Of a stretch of 64,000 nucleotides of DNA, positions 17,923 through 26,342 are shown piece after piece. Where the stretch lies: contig CANNGJ010000004.1 of assembly GCA_947504185.1 (NCBI GenBank), forward strand, positions 111,358-175,357. The letters run 5' to 3'. Position 1 is the stretch's first letter; every line of letters starts with the position of its first letter. A program made the position numbers and the translations under genes. Source of the DNA: an uncultured Tenacibaculum sp. (GTDB lineage Bacteria; Bacteroidota; Bacteroidia; Flavobacteriales; Flavobacteriaceae). The notes under the pieces were generated by a model. That model ran no database searches. It had not been told where the DNA came from and was given only the letters and a program-made list of their open reading frames with translations.

Positions 17923-19005
17923 ATGAAACGTAAATTACGTATAAACGGACATTCACATTTACTTCCATATCCAGAACAAATTCCTGCTTTTATGAAGGAA
18001 AAGGAAATTTTTTGGGTAGATGATGAACGTAAACATATGTTGCAAAAAGGTTGGAAACGACCAGTAACAGATTCAAGTTTTTTCTTGGATGAGAAATTAC
18101 TTTGGATGGAGAAAAACAAGTTAGATCACGCAGTAGTTTTAAATTTATCTCAGTTATATGGTAACGGGTTGCGTTTAGAAGAAATGAAAAAAGCCTTGCG
18201 CTTTCAAAACGATTTTAATGCAAAAGTACAACACGATCATCCTTCAAAATTTACTTGTGGTTTTGTTGTGCATCCGGGGTTTATTTATGGGGCATTGTAT
18301 GAAATTGAGCGTTGTGTTGAAGAGTTAGGATTAAAAGTATTGTGCTTGCCAACACACTTTATGGACTCTATCGGGCAGTGGCGTTGTGTATTTGACAAGG
18401 AAAACGATCCAATTTTTGAATTAGCTGATAAGTATAAATTAGCAATAGAAATTCATCCGTACGACGGAGATAAGATGATAAAATTAGAAAATACCAATTG
18501 GCGTTTTCATTTAATTTGGATGTTAGCACAATGTGGTGATGCTTATCATTTTTATACCTTAAACGGAATGCAAGAGCGTTTTCCGAATATTAGAACTTGT
18601 TTTGCACATGGAGGTCAATTAGCACAAATGAATTTAGGTCGTCGTATTCAAGGTTTTGATGGAAGACCAGATTTATTTGAAGGAAAAACGCATCCTAGAA
18701 AAGCGGTAGGACACCCAAATATTTATTTTGATACACTAGTTCATGATACAGATTCTTTAAAGTTAATGATAGATCGTCAAGGTTCTAATCAAGTAATTAT
18801 GGGCTTAGATGATCCGTACCCGTTAGGAGAAATGGAAAGTGATGCACAATCTTCATACCCGGGTAAATTATTAGATTTAGCAATCGATAGAGATATTATT
18901 AACCAAACACAATATGATGAGATTTGGGAAGACAATACTTTGCGTTGGTTGTTTGGTGACGATCAAAAAGCTAAAGAAGATTTAGTATCTAAAATACTAT
19001 TATAA
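17923..19005 (+). CDS. nbaD: 2-amino-3-carboxymuconate 6-semialdehyde decarboxylase (ACMSD)
   Basis: 360 residues, metal-dependent amidohydrolase-fold decarboxylase. The metal-binding HxH is at His10/His12 (NGHSHLLPYP), with further ligands in EIHPYDG and the aspartate in MGLDDPYPLGEM. By removing the carboxylate it diverts the dioxygenase product from quinolinate (NAD) formation toward full catabolism. Last gene of the operon, followed by a strong terminator. Confidence 0.95.
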   Translation: MKRKLRINGHSHLLPYPEQIPAFMKEKEIFWVDDERKHMLQKGWKRPVTDSSFFLDEKLLWMEKNKLDHAVVLNLSQLYGNGLRLEEMKKALRFQNDFNAKVQHDHPSKFTCGFVVHPGFIYGALYEIERCVEELGLKVLCLPTHFMDSIGQWRCVFDKENDPIFELADKYKLAIEIHPYDGDKMIKLENTNWRFHLIWMLAQCGDAYHFYTLNGMQERFPNIRTCFAHGGQLAQMNLGRRIQGFDGRPDLFEGKTHPRKAVGHPNIYFDTLVHDTDSLKLMIDRQGSNQVIMGLDDPYPLGEMESDAQSSYPGKLLDLAIDRDIINQTQYDEIWEDNTLRWLFGDDQKAKEDLVSKILL

Positions 19006-19025
19006 AAAACAGTAATTGTAACAAA

Positions 19026-19061
19026 AAAAGAAAGCCTTAGATTTATCTAAGGCTTTCTTTT
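19026..19061. terminator. Bidirectional terminator between nbaD and the YceI gene
   Basis: AAAAGAAAGCCTTAGA pairs with TCTAAGGCTTTCTTTT around a four-base loop; A and T runs flank both sides, so it can stop the rightward kynurenine operon and the leftward YceI transcript. Confidence 0.9.
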
Positions 19062-19078
19062 TTTGTTGTGGGAGATTG

Positions 19079-19708
19079 TTATTTAAAAACTGAAGTGATG
19101 TTAATAGCTACATCATCCCAAGTTTTTGAAACTCCATCAGCTCCTTTATGCAAATCTTTACAAGCTTCATTTAATGATGCTAAAGCTTTGTCTGCTCCCC
19201 AATCTGAAATTTTCATTTCTCCAGAAAAATTAAAGACCTTACCTTTAATAGTATATTTAAAAGGAAGTTTATTTGTTACTCCGTTCATGGTTAAATTAGC
19301 ATAACCTAATGAATCATTTTCTAATATAAGTTTTCCAGAAAGTAATTCAGTCTTGTCCATTATCCCGAAGAAGAACTTTTTTATCTTAAAATCTCTACTA
19401 GTGTCTTTTGTGAAAATACTACTAATTGGAATTGAGAATTCAACATTATTAATGGCTTCTTTAGCTGTGTCACCTTCACCACCCGCAGTAATATTAACTT
19501 TTTTAAATTGACCTTTTACAGGGGCTTTTTCAGTTGTTTTATAGGCTGTCCAATTTATTTGATTGTCAGCTTCAGAAAGAGAAAAAGCTGCTTTTTTTTC
19601 AACTTGAACTTCTTTCTTCTCTTGTGTTTCTTTTTTTGCTTCTGATTTACAAGAGACCAAAGCGCTAACTGTAAAACACACTAGTAGTGAGTAAAATACT
19701 TTTTTCAT
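19079..19708 (-). CDS. YceI-family lipoprotein
   Basis: 209 residues. A lipoprotein signal ends at the lipobox ALVSC (Cys20) followed by a Lys/Glu-rich linker. The remainder has the YceI lipocalin-like pattern: INWTAYKTTEKAPVKGQF, NVEFSIPISSI, DFKIKKFFF and the C-terminal ISDWGADKALASLNEACKDLH. YceI proteins bind isoprenoid-like lipids; ligand here is unknown. It lies five bases after the acyl-CoA-binding protein gene. Confidence 0.9.
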   Translation of the reverse strand: MKKVFYSLLVCFTVSALVSCKSEAKKETQEKKEVQVEKKAAFSLSEADNQINWTAYKTTEKAPVKGQFKKVNITAGGEGDTAKEAINNVEFSIPISSIFTKDTSRDFKIKKFFFGIMDKTELLSGKLILENDSLGYANLTMNGVTNKLPFKYTIKGKVFNFSGEMKISDWGADKALASLNEACKDLHKGADGVSKTWDDVAINITSVFK

Positions 19709-19713
19709 AAGGA

Positions 19714-19971
19714 TTATTTTATAATTGTGTTGACTAAGTTGATGTATTCTTCTTTTGCATGGTTTTCATCCATACCATTTAATTGCATCCAAGCGTTAAA
19801 TTTAAAAGCATTTCTTAAATCACTATTTGCGTTAAAGCTAAACTTATCTCCTTTAACCGCCTGCTTATAGTAAGCGTATAATTTAAGCATAACGTCTGGA
19901 GGAAGTTTTTCCTTTAGTTTAGAAGCCTTTAGATAAGCTTCGTTAAATTTTGAATCTAAATCATTTACCAT
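19714..19971 (-). CDS. Acyl-CoA-binding protein
   Basis: 85 residues, the whole ACBP fold. Diagnostic stretches are LPPDVMLKLYAYYKQAVKGD, which holds the YxxYKQAxxGD acyl-CoA site, and KFNAWMQLNGM with the conserved tryptophan. It binds long-chain acyl-CoA in the cytosol. It lies after cdsA in a leftward operon of lipid genes. Confidence 0.95.
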   Translation of the reverse strand: MVNDLDSKFNEAYLKASKLKEKLPPDVMLKLYAYYKQAVKGDKFSFNANSDLRNAFKFNAWMQLNGMDENHAKEEYINLVNTIIK

Positions 19972-19998
19972 AAAAAGATAGATTAAGTAAATGTATAA

Positions 19999-20793
19999 TT
20001 ATATTATATAATGGATAAACAAATATACGAAGGGAGCAAGGAAAAACAAGCTATCTAGCCTATCTAATAAGCCACCATGACCAGGCATAATATTTCCACT
20101 ATCTTTTATATTAGCTTGTCTTTTAAATTTTGATTCCACTAAATCTCCTAAAGTTCCGAAAATAGAAACGATAATTGCAATAATTATCCAATTAGTAGTT
20201 GAGAAAATAGTCACGTATTTACTAATGATTAACCCAGCGATAATTGCAAAAATAAGTCCACCAATAAAGCCTTCAATGGTTTTTTTAGGTGATACTTTTT
20301 CGAAGAGTTTATTTTTTCCAAAATTTTTCCCTACCAAATAAGCAAAACTATCATTTGTCCAGATAATTATAATTATTGCAATGATGATATTAGAATGATA
20401 ATTACCATTGATAAATGGTAATTTCATTAGAAAGAAAAAAGGCAGGATCAAATATGTAAATTGAAGCAATATTTTTTGACTAATCTTTTCTGTGCTTATG
20501 ACTTTATTAGTAATAAGCTGATATATAAATATTGCTAAAAATAATAATGAAGCTCCAAGTAAAAAAGGATAAGTAGAAAGTACTTTTTCTGTAATTAAAC
20601 AATACACAATAAAGGCTAAAATAATATAAGGAATATAGCTTCTTAGCTTTATGATTTTTGAAAACTCAAAAATACAAACAGCTGAAAAAACAGCTACTAA
20701 TCCTATGTAAGTTTCGGCAGAAAAAAGAATTGCAGAAATAAAGATAATAGCATAAACAAGTCCTGAAATACTTCTTGTTATAAGGTTGCGCAT
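19999..20793 (-). CDS. cdsA: Phosphatidate cytidylyltransferase (CDP-diglyceride synthase)
   Basis: 264 residues, about eight transmembrane segments. The C-terminal CdsA signature is present: FGTLGDLVESKFKRQANIKDSG followed by MPGHGGLLDRLDSL. It converts phosphatidic acid and CTP to CDP-diacylglycerol in the inner membrane. It starts three bases after the LUD gene. In related genomes I expect a phosphatidylserine decarboxylase gene between cdsA and the ACBP gene; here only 27 bases separate them. Confidence 0.95.
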   Translation of the reverse strand: MRNLITRSISGLVYAIIFISAILFSAETYIGLVAVFSAVCIFEFSKIIKLRSYIPYIILAFIVYCLITEKVLSTYPFLLGASLLFLAIFIYQLITNKVISTEKISQKILLQFTYLILPFFFLMKLPFINGNYHSNIIIAIIIIIWTNDSFAYLVGKNFGKNKLFEKVSPKKTIEGFIGGLIFAIIAGLIISKYVTIFSTTNWIIIAIIVSIFGTLGDLVESKFKRQANIKDSGNIMPGHGGLLDRLDSLFFLAPFVYLFIHYII

Positions 20794-20796
20794 GGT

Positions 20797-21387
20797 TTAT
20801 AAATCTTCAAAGAGCAGCAAATATAAGTTTTTTGAGTTAGTGTTACCATAACTTAAAAAATTATCCTCATCAGCTTCAATTTTATAATTAGTTATAGAAC
20901 TAATATTCGTAGGTATGTTTCCGCTAAAGTGAGTTTTAATTCCTGTTAAACCTTCTCCCATGTTTTTTACTAACTGACTAGTAGTTGCGTAAACAATAAA
21001 ATGCTTAGGAAGAGAAGATAGTTTTTTGCTTCCTAATTGATTAGATGAAAACAATAACTCACCTTTATTGGATATTAAGTGTTCGCAAGAGGTAAAAAAA
21101 GGTATTGATTCAGAAAAATGCTCTTGTAAATTAACATCTATTTTATCAGTAAGCTTTACTAGATCATAATCTGAACATGTAATCTTTTTCCAGTTATTTT
21201 CTTGTAAAATATGTTTAAGGTTATTTTTTACTTCTTTTATAGAAGTACAGTATAAAAACTTACCGCCTTTATTAATAAAATTATGCACAAAAGAATCATC
21301 TAGAGATAAATTAACTTCTTGTTTGTTAATTTCTTTATTTCTAGATGATTCTATTTGTGATTTAAATAACTTCTTGAAAAAATTCAT
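20797..21387 (-). CDS. LUD-domain protein (LutC/YkgG-like)
   Basis: 196 residues. The C-terminal two thirds match the LUD domain: FTSCEHLISNKGELLFSSNQLGSKKLSSLPKHFIVYATTSQLV-like region and GIKTHFSGNIPTNISSIT. LUD proteins are known from lactate utilisation, but the lone version between ftsH and cdsA in Bacteroidota has no known role. No lutA/lutB partners are nearby. Cotranscribed with ftsH (10 bases apart). Confidence 0.8.
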   Translation of the reverse strand: MNFFKKLFKSQIESSRNKEINKQEVNLSLDDSFVHNFINKGGKFLYCTSIKEVKNNLKHILQENNWKKITCSDYDLVKLTDKIDVNLQEHFSESIPFFTSCEHLISNKGELLFSSNQLGSKKLSSLPKHFIVYATTSQLVKNMGEGLTGIKTHFSGNIPTNISSITNYKIEADEDNFLSYGNTNSKNLYLLLFEDL

Positions 21388-21397
21388 TAATTAAAAA

Positions 21398-23326
21398 CTA
21401 ATCTTCAGTTACTGTATCAGTTTTCTCTTCTTTTTTATCAAAAGGTCTTTCTCCAAAAACCTTTACTAAATCGTCTTTAAAGATAACTTCTCTTTCCAAT
21501 AATAATTCAGCAAGTTCGTTTAATTTATCTTTATGTTGATCTAATAAATCAATAGCTCTTTGATATTGACCTTCTATTATTTTTGATATTTCTTCATCAA
21601 TAGTTTTAGCAGTACCGTCGCTATAAGGCTTTACAAAAGAATCGTTCCCTGTTGAATCGTAATAAGTAATATTCCCTACTTTTTCGTTTAAACCATAAAC
21701 GGTAACCATTGCACGAGCTTGTTTGGTAACTTTTTCTAAATCACTTAAGGCTCCAGTCGATATTTTGTTAAACATTAGTTTTTCTGCAGCTCTACCTCCC
21801 ATAGTAGCACACATTTCATCTAACATTTGTTCAGTTTGAACAATTTTTCTTTCTTCAGGTAAATACCATGCAGCACCTAAAGATTGACCTCTAGGGACAA
21901 TAGTTACTTTTACTAATGGAGCAGCATGTTCTAACATCCAACTAACTGTTGCATGACCTGCTTCGTGATAAGCAATTACTTTTTTCTCTTTAGGAGTAAT
22001 TACTTTGTTTTTCTTTTCTAAACCACCAACGATTCTATCAACTGCATCTAAGAAATCTTGATGCTCAATAGCTTCTTTACCATTACGAGCAGCAATTAAA
22101 GCGGCTTCATTACAAAGGTTCGCTATATCTGCACCAGAGAAACCTGGAGTTTGCTGTGCTAAGAATTCTAAATTAGCATTATCAGCTAATTTTAATGGTT
22201 TAATATGTACTTCAAAAATTTCTCTACGTTCGTGTAAATCTGGTAAATCAACATAAATTTGACGATCAAAACGACCAGCACGCATTAATGCTTTATCTAA
22301 AACATCAGCACGGTTTGTTGCAGCCAATACAATTACATTTGTATCAGTACCAAAACCATCCATTTCAGTTAAAAGTTGGTTTAATGTATTTTCACGTTCG
22401 TCATTTCCACCTGTCATACTGTTTTTTCCTCTTGCTCTACCAATGGCATCAATTTCATCAATAAAAATGATTGATGGTGATTTTTGTTGTGCTTGCTTAA
22501 ATAAATCTCTTACACGAGAAGCACCAACACCAACAAACATTTCAACAAAATCAGAACCTGATAATGAAAAGAAAGGTACGCCAGCTTCACCAGCAACAGC
22601 TTTTGCTAATAAAGTTTTACCTGTACCTGGAGGTCCTACTAATAAGGCTCCTTTCGGTATTTTACCTCCTAATTTTGTGTATTTTTCAGGAGTCTTTAAA
22701 AAGTCAACAATTTCTTGTACTTCTTCTTTTGCACCTTCTAAACCAGCAACGTTTTTAAAAGTAGTTCGAACTTTAGAATCTTCATCAAAAAGTTTTGCTT
22801 TCGATTTTCCAATATTAAATATTTGTCCACCACCGGCACCTCCACCGGCACCACCAGACATTCTTCTCATAAAGAATAACCAAATACCGATTAGTAAAAT
22901 AAAAGGCAAGAAACTAATTATAGTATCGAACATACTTGTTCTTTCAATATTTGAAATATCAAAATCTAAATTATGCTCAGCCTTTTCAGCAGAAATTTCT
23001 TTTTCAAAATTTTCCTGATTTCCAAAGTTATAAGTATATAAAGGAGCTCCTTTTCTGTAGAAAGGAGATTCCGTTAATTTCTTATGGTTTTCTTTTTCCT
23101 CTGCTTCTTTTTTTAAGAAGATCTGTGCAACATTATTGTTTTCTACAACAATCTTTTGAATGTCGTTAGCCTCTAAAATTTTTGTAAACTCGTTTTTAGA
23201 AATGTTACGAGACCCTAAGTCTCCTGAATTCAAAAAACTTAAGCCCAATAAAACAACGAATATTGGGATGTATAACCAAAATGAATTTAGTTTAAATTTC
23301 GGTGTATTTTTTTTCTTATCACTCAT
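21398..23326 (-). CDS. ftsH: ATP-dependent zinc metalloprotease FtsH
   Basis: 642 residues. Two transmembrane segments (about 15-32 and 137-153) flank an external domain; a Gly-rich hinge follows. The AAA module has Walker A GPPGTGKT, Walker B IIFIDEIDAIG and the SRH with GRFDRQIYVDLP. The protease domain has HEAGH with the third zinc ligand downstream in DLEKVTKQA. It degrades membrane and regulatory proteins. Second gene of the rsfS-ftsH-LUD-cdsA-ACBP-YceI run. Confidence 0.98.
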   Translation of the reverse strand: MSDKKKNTPKFKLNSFWLYIPIFVVLLGLSFLNSGDLGSRNISKNEFTKILEANDIQKIVVENNNVAQIFLKKEAEEKENHKKLTESPFYRKGAPLYTYNFGNQENFEKEISAEKAEHNLDFDISNIERTSMFDTIISFLPFILLIGIWLFFMRRMSGGAGGGAGGGQIFNIGKSKAKLFDEDSKVRTTFKNVAGLEGAKEEVQEIVDFLKTPEKYTKLGGKIPKGALLVGPPGTGKTLLAKAVAGEAGVPFFSLSGSDFVEMFVGVGASRVRDLFKQAQQKSPSIIFIDEIDAIGRARGKNSMTGGNDERENTLNQLLTEMDGFGTDTNVIVLAATNRADVLDKALMRAGRFDRQIYVDLPDLHERREIFEVHIKPLKLADNANLEFLAQQTPGFSGADIANLCNEAALIAARNGKEAIEHQDFLDAVDRIVGGLEKKNKVITPKEKKVIAYHEAGHATVSWMLEHAAPLVKVTIVPRGQSLGAAWYLPEERKIVQTEQMLDEMCATMGGRAAEKLMFNKISTGALSDLEKVTKQARAMVTVYGLNEKVGNITYYDSTGNDSFVKPYSDGTAKTIDEEISKIIEGQYQRAIDLLDQHKDKLNELAELLLEREVIFKDDLVKVFGERPFDKKEEKTDTVTED

Positions 23327-23355
23327 ATAAATTAAGGTGTCTAAATTATTAGCTA

Positions 23356-23724
23356 TTAAGCTGGGTTAATTTCTGTAATTTTTGCATCACCCCAAAGGCT
23401 TTCAATATCATAATATTCACGTATTTGTTTTTGAAAAACATGTACAACAACATTAACATAGTCCATTAAAATCCATTCTGAATTCCCTTGTCCTTCAATA
23501 TGCCAAGGTTTATCTTGAAGTTCTTTACTAACAGTTTTCTGTACAGAACCTGTAATAGCGTTTACTTGTGTGTTTGAATTCCCTGAACAAATTACAAAAT
23601 AATCACAAACTGTATTTTCAATTTCTCTTAAATCTAGTAGTTGAATATCTTCTCCTTTTACATGATCAATCCCCTTTATAATCGTAGCGATTAAGTCGTC
23701 TGTGTTTGCTTGTTTTTTAGTCAT
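23356..23724 (-). CDS. rsfS: Ribosome silencing factor RsfS/RsfA
   Basis: 122 residues of the RsfS family, which binds ribosomal protein uL14 and blocks subunit joining in starvation. Typical are DLREIENTVCDYFVICSGNSNTQV, the PWHIEGQGNSEWILMDYVNVVVHVF core and LWGDA. It is the promoter-proximal gene of the ftsH operon; a TAACTTTG box lies 20 bases upstream. Confidence 0.96.
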   Translation of the reverse strand: MTKKQANTDDLIATIIKGIDHVKGEDIQLLDLREIENTVCDYFVICSGNSNTQVNAITGSVQKTVSKELQDKPWHIEGQGNSEWILMDYVNVVVHVFQKQIREYYDIESLWGDAKITEINPA

Positions 23725-23744
23725 TAAAAAAAATTAAGTTTTAG

Positions 23745-23752
23745 CAAAGTTA
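23745..23752 (-). promoter_or_regulatory. -7 promoter box of the rsfS-ftsH operon
   Basis: TAACTTTG on the minus strand, identical to the marR -7 box, ending 20 bases before the rsfS ATG. Confidence 0.55.
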
Positions 23753-23810
23753 TTATTTTTTTGCGAGTAATTTATGTAATATTGATACTTGTTTTACTTG
23801 CAAAACGTAT

Positions 23811-24542
23811 ATGAAAATAATCAAACTTGATGCCATTGATTCTACCAATTCTTTTTTGAAGAATTTGTCAGTTAATTCTACTATTCATGACTTTACAATT
23901 GTTGTTGCAAAGAGACAAACATCTGGTAGAGGACAAATGAACGCTAAATGGATTGTAGAAGGAGGTAAGAACCTAACCTTTAGTGTTTTTTCTTGTTTTG
24001 AAAACTTACTAATATCAAATCAGAAGTATTTAAATTTTAGTGTTTCATTAGCTGTTTTTGAGGCTCTTAGTGATTTTAATTTACCTAAGTTGGCTATAAA
24101 ATGGCCTAACGACATTCTGTCAGTGAATAAAAAGTTAGCAGGAATTTTAATAGAAAATAATTTAAAAGGTGCTAAAATAGCATCTTCAATAATTGGGATT
24201 GGAATAAATGTAAATCAAGAAAATTTTTCGAAAGATTTACCAAATGCATCATCAATTAAAAAACTTTTAAGAAGAGAATTTGATTTAGATGTTTTGCTAA
24301 ATGAAATTTTAATAAAGTTGAAACAAAAATTTGAGTTACTTAATAAAAAAGAATATGCTCTTTTAGAAGAACAATATTTAAGTGTTTTGTATAAAAAAAA
24401 TGTTCCGAGTATGTTTAAAAACAATCAGAACATTTTATTTATGGGTAAAATTATTGGAGTTTCAGAAAATGGAAAACTCCAAATAGAATTAGAAAACGAA
24501 ACAGTTAAAGAATTTGGTGTTAAAGAAGTTTCGTTTGCTTAA
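23811..24542 (+). CDS. birA: Biotin--[acetyl-CoA-carboxylase] ligase
   Basis: 243 residues, the catalytic class without an N-terminal DNA-binding domain. It adenylates biotin and attaches it to carboxylase carrier domains. Visible: LDAIDSTNSFLK at the N-terminus, the biotinyl-AMP loop KRQTSGRGQMNAKW, LAIKWPNDILSVNKKLAGILIEN and IIGIGINVN. The absence of a winged helix means it is not a BirA-type repressor. Divergent from rsfS. Confidence 0.95.
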   Translation: MKIIKLDAIDSTNSFLKNLSVNSTIHDFTIVVAKRQTSGRGQMNAKWIVEGGKNLTFSVFSCFENLLISNQKYLNFSVSLAVFEALSDFNLPKLAIKWPNDILSVNKKLAGILIENNLKGAKIASSIIGIGINVNQENFSKDLPNASSIKKLLRREFDLDVLLNEILIKLKQKFELLNKKEYALLEEQYLSVLYKKNVPSMFKNNQNILFMGKIIGVSENGKLQIELENETVKEFGVKEVSFA

Positions 24543-24543
24543 T

Positions 24544-24933
24544 TTATAATTTTGAAATATTTTCAGTTAAAGTTTCAATAAACTTAGTTAATGGCTTTTT
24601 TACCATCATAGCCATCATTGGGTTAAAATCGCCATCAAAGTTTAAAACTACTTCACTTTCGTTTTCTGAAATTTCATTAATATTAGAAGCTAAAGTAAAA
24701 GGTAATTTACTACTAGCAGCTCCTAAAGTTATATTTGAATATTCAGTTTTTTCCTTCATTACCAATCTTATTTCTGGCATTCCTTTTAATCCAAAAATAA
24801 AACTTTCACCATCTACTTCAAATTTCTGAGTGTTTTCTGGCATTAATTGTTCAAAGTTTTCAAGATTTGTAAAGAAATCAAATACATCTTTAGCTGATTT
24901 TTTTACAACTACTTTATTTCCTTCAATATTCAT
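24544..24933 (-). CDS. SRPBCC-fold protein
   Basis: 129 residues. The layout, an N-terminal strand with NIEGNKVVVKKSAKDVFDFFTNLENF and a long C-terminal helix, is that of the START/SRPBCC fold, which holds a hydrophobic ligand. No catalytic residue can be assigned. It follows pyrE by 14 bases and ends one base from the convergent birA stop. Confidence 0.75.
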   Translation of the reverse strand: MNIEGNKVVVKKSAKDVFDFFTNLENFEQLMPENTQKFEVDGESFIFGLKGMPEIRLVMKEKTEYSNITLGAASSKLPFTLASNINEISENESEVVLNFDGDFNPMMAMMVKKPLTKFIETLTENISKL

Positions 24934-24947
24934 GTTCTATTATTTTT

Positions 24948-25598
24948 TTATTCTTCGTTTTGTTTCCACTTACTAGGGTTCATTCTCCAGTCTTCTAATG
25001 AACGTAATTCTTCACTTGTAATATATTTACTGTCTAAAGCTTGCTCTAACATGTATTCGTAATTACTAAGTGTAGTTAATTCTACATTATCTTTTTCAAA
25101 ATTTTCGGTAGCGATATTAAATCCGTAAGAGAAAATAGCTACCATACCTTTTACATTTGCATGTGCTTCTTTTAAAGCTTTAACAGCATTTAAGCTACTT
25201 TTACCTGTACTGATTAAATCTTCAATAACCACTACATTCTGACCACTTTCTAAATGCCCTTCTATTTGATTTTTTCTTCCATGTTTTTTTGGTTCAGGGC
25301 GAATATAAATAAAAGGCACTCCTAATTCTTGAGCAACTAATATGCCAATAGCAATAGCGCCAGTGGCAACGCCTGCTATTACATCAGGTTTACCGTGTTT
25401 TTCTTCTACTAATTTTGCAATTTCTTCTTTTAAAAAATTTCTAACTGGTGGATACGATAATGTAACTCTATTGTCACAATAAATCGGTGATTTCCAGCCT
25501 GAAGCCCACGTAAAAGGAGTTTGGGGACTCAGTTTTATAGCTTTTATTTGTAAAAGAAGTTCAGCTGTTTTTTTTGCAGTATCTTTGTTAAAATCCAT
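24948..25598 (-). CDS. pyrE: Orotate phosphoribosyltransferase
   Basis: 216 residues. It joins orotate to PRPP in pyrimidine synthesis. The PRPP loop VVVIEDLISTGKSSLNAV and the N-terminal FTWASGWKSPIYCDNR are characteristic, and RPEPKKHGRKNQIEG is the flexible catalytic loop. A TACATTTG box sits only four bases upstream of the ATG, so the message may be leaderless. Confidence 0.97.
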   Translation of the reverse strand: MDFNKDTAKKTAELLLQIKAIKLSPQTPFTWASGWKSPIYCDNRVTLSYPPVRNFLKEEIAKLVEEKHGKPDVIAGVATGAIAIGILVAQELGVPFIYIRPEPKKHGRKNQIEGHLESGQNVVVIEDLISTGKSSLNAVKALKEAHANVKGMVAIFSYGFNIATENFEKDNVELTTLSNYEYMLEQALDSKYITSEELRSLEDWRMNPSKWKQNEE

Positions 25599-25610
25599 AG
25601 CGCAAATGTA
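25580..25610. promoter_or_regulatory. Overlapping divergent promoter boxes of pyrE and the Nudix gene
   Basis: Plus strand TATCTTTG (25580-25587) lies 18 bases before the Nudix ATG and inside the pyrE coding start. Minus strand TACATTTG (25603-25610) lies four bases before the pyrE ATG and overlaps the Nudix start codon. If both are used, transcription of the two genes should interfere. Confidence 0.45.
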
Positions 25611-26211
25611 TAAAGTTTTTGTTAATGATAAGCCGATAATCTTTACAACTTCAATTAAAAATGAAGAAGATTATCCAGTTTACATTTACAAAAATACAAT
25701 TATAGATGAACTTATATACAAGTTAAAACTAGGTAAGTTAAAAGGAGTTTACCTTTTTTCTAACAACTTGGAGAATCATTGGCAATCATTTAGAATTAAT
25801 TTTAAAATGATAACTGCGGCAGGTGGTCTCGTTTTAAATGATAAAAATGGAATATTATTTATTTATAGAGGTAATAAATGGGATTTGCCTAAAGGACGTA
25901 TAGAAAAAGGAGAGAAAATAGAAGAAACCGCAATTAGAGAAGTTGAAGAAGAATGTGGTGTCAAAAAATTATCAATAACAAAAAAGCTAATAAATACTTA
26001 TCATCTATTTGTTCAAAAAGGAGAACATCGTTTAAAAGAAACGCATTGGTATTTAATGCATTCTGAGTATAATGGTAAGTTAGTGCCTCAGCTAGAAGAG
26101 GGAATTACCAACGTAGAATTTAAAGATAAAGAAAGCACAAGAAAGGCTTTAGAGAATACCTATTTAAATATCAGATTAGTATATAACTCATACATTTCTT
26201 CATTAGATTGA
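25606..26211 (+). CDS. Nudix hydrolase
   Basis: 201 residues from the chosen ATG. The Nudix box is complete: G, five residues, E, seven residues, REVEEECGV (in GRIEKGEKIEETAIREVEEE). Such enzymes hydrolyse nucleoside-diphosphate-linked substrates; which one is not evident. About 65 N-terminal residues precede the Nudix domain. An upstream in-frame ATG at 25585 would overlap pyrE and the -7 box, so 25606 is chosen. Confidence 0.9.
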   Translation: MYKVFVNDKPIIFTTSIKNEEDYPVYIYKNTIIDELIYKLKLGKLKGVYLFSNNLENHWQSFRINFKMITAAGGLVLNDKNGILFIYRGNKWDLPKGRIEKGEKIEETAIREVEEECGVKKLSITKKLINTYHLFVQKGEHRLKETHWYLMHSEYNGKLVPQLEEGITNVEFKDKESTRKALENTYLNIRLVYNSYISSLD

Positions 26212-26342
26212 TGACACTCTGTCATTTTTGAAATCCTTTTTGTTTCTTTTTCTGCCAAATTATAGGTCAATAACTAATGGCATACACTTTGACTATTACT
26301 ACTCGTAAAATTGAATTAAAAATTTATTAAAAGATATTTATT

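Noticed and set aside
22443..23018. 191-codon open frame on the plus strand within ftsH
   Set aside because: Antisense shadow of a strongly conserved gene; composition and lack of any family pattern argue against it.
26212..26342. CIRCE-type heat-shock operator before dnaK
   Set aside because: The 131-bp gap was read for the TTAGCACTC-N9-GAGTGCTAA pattern and nothing similar was found.
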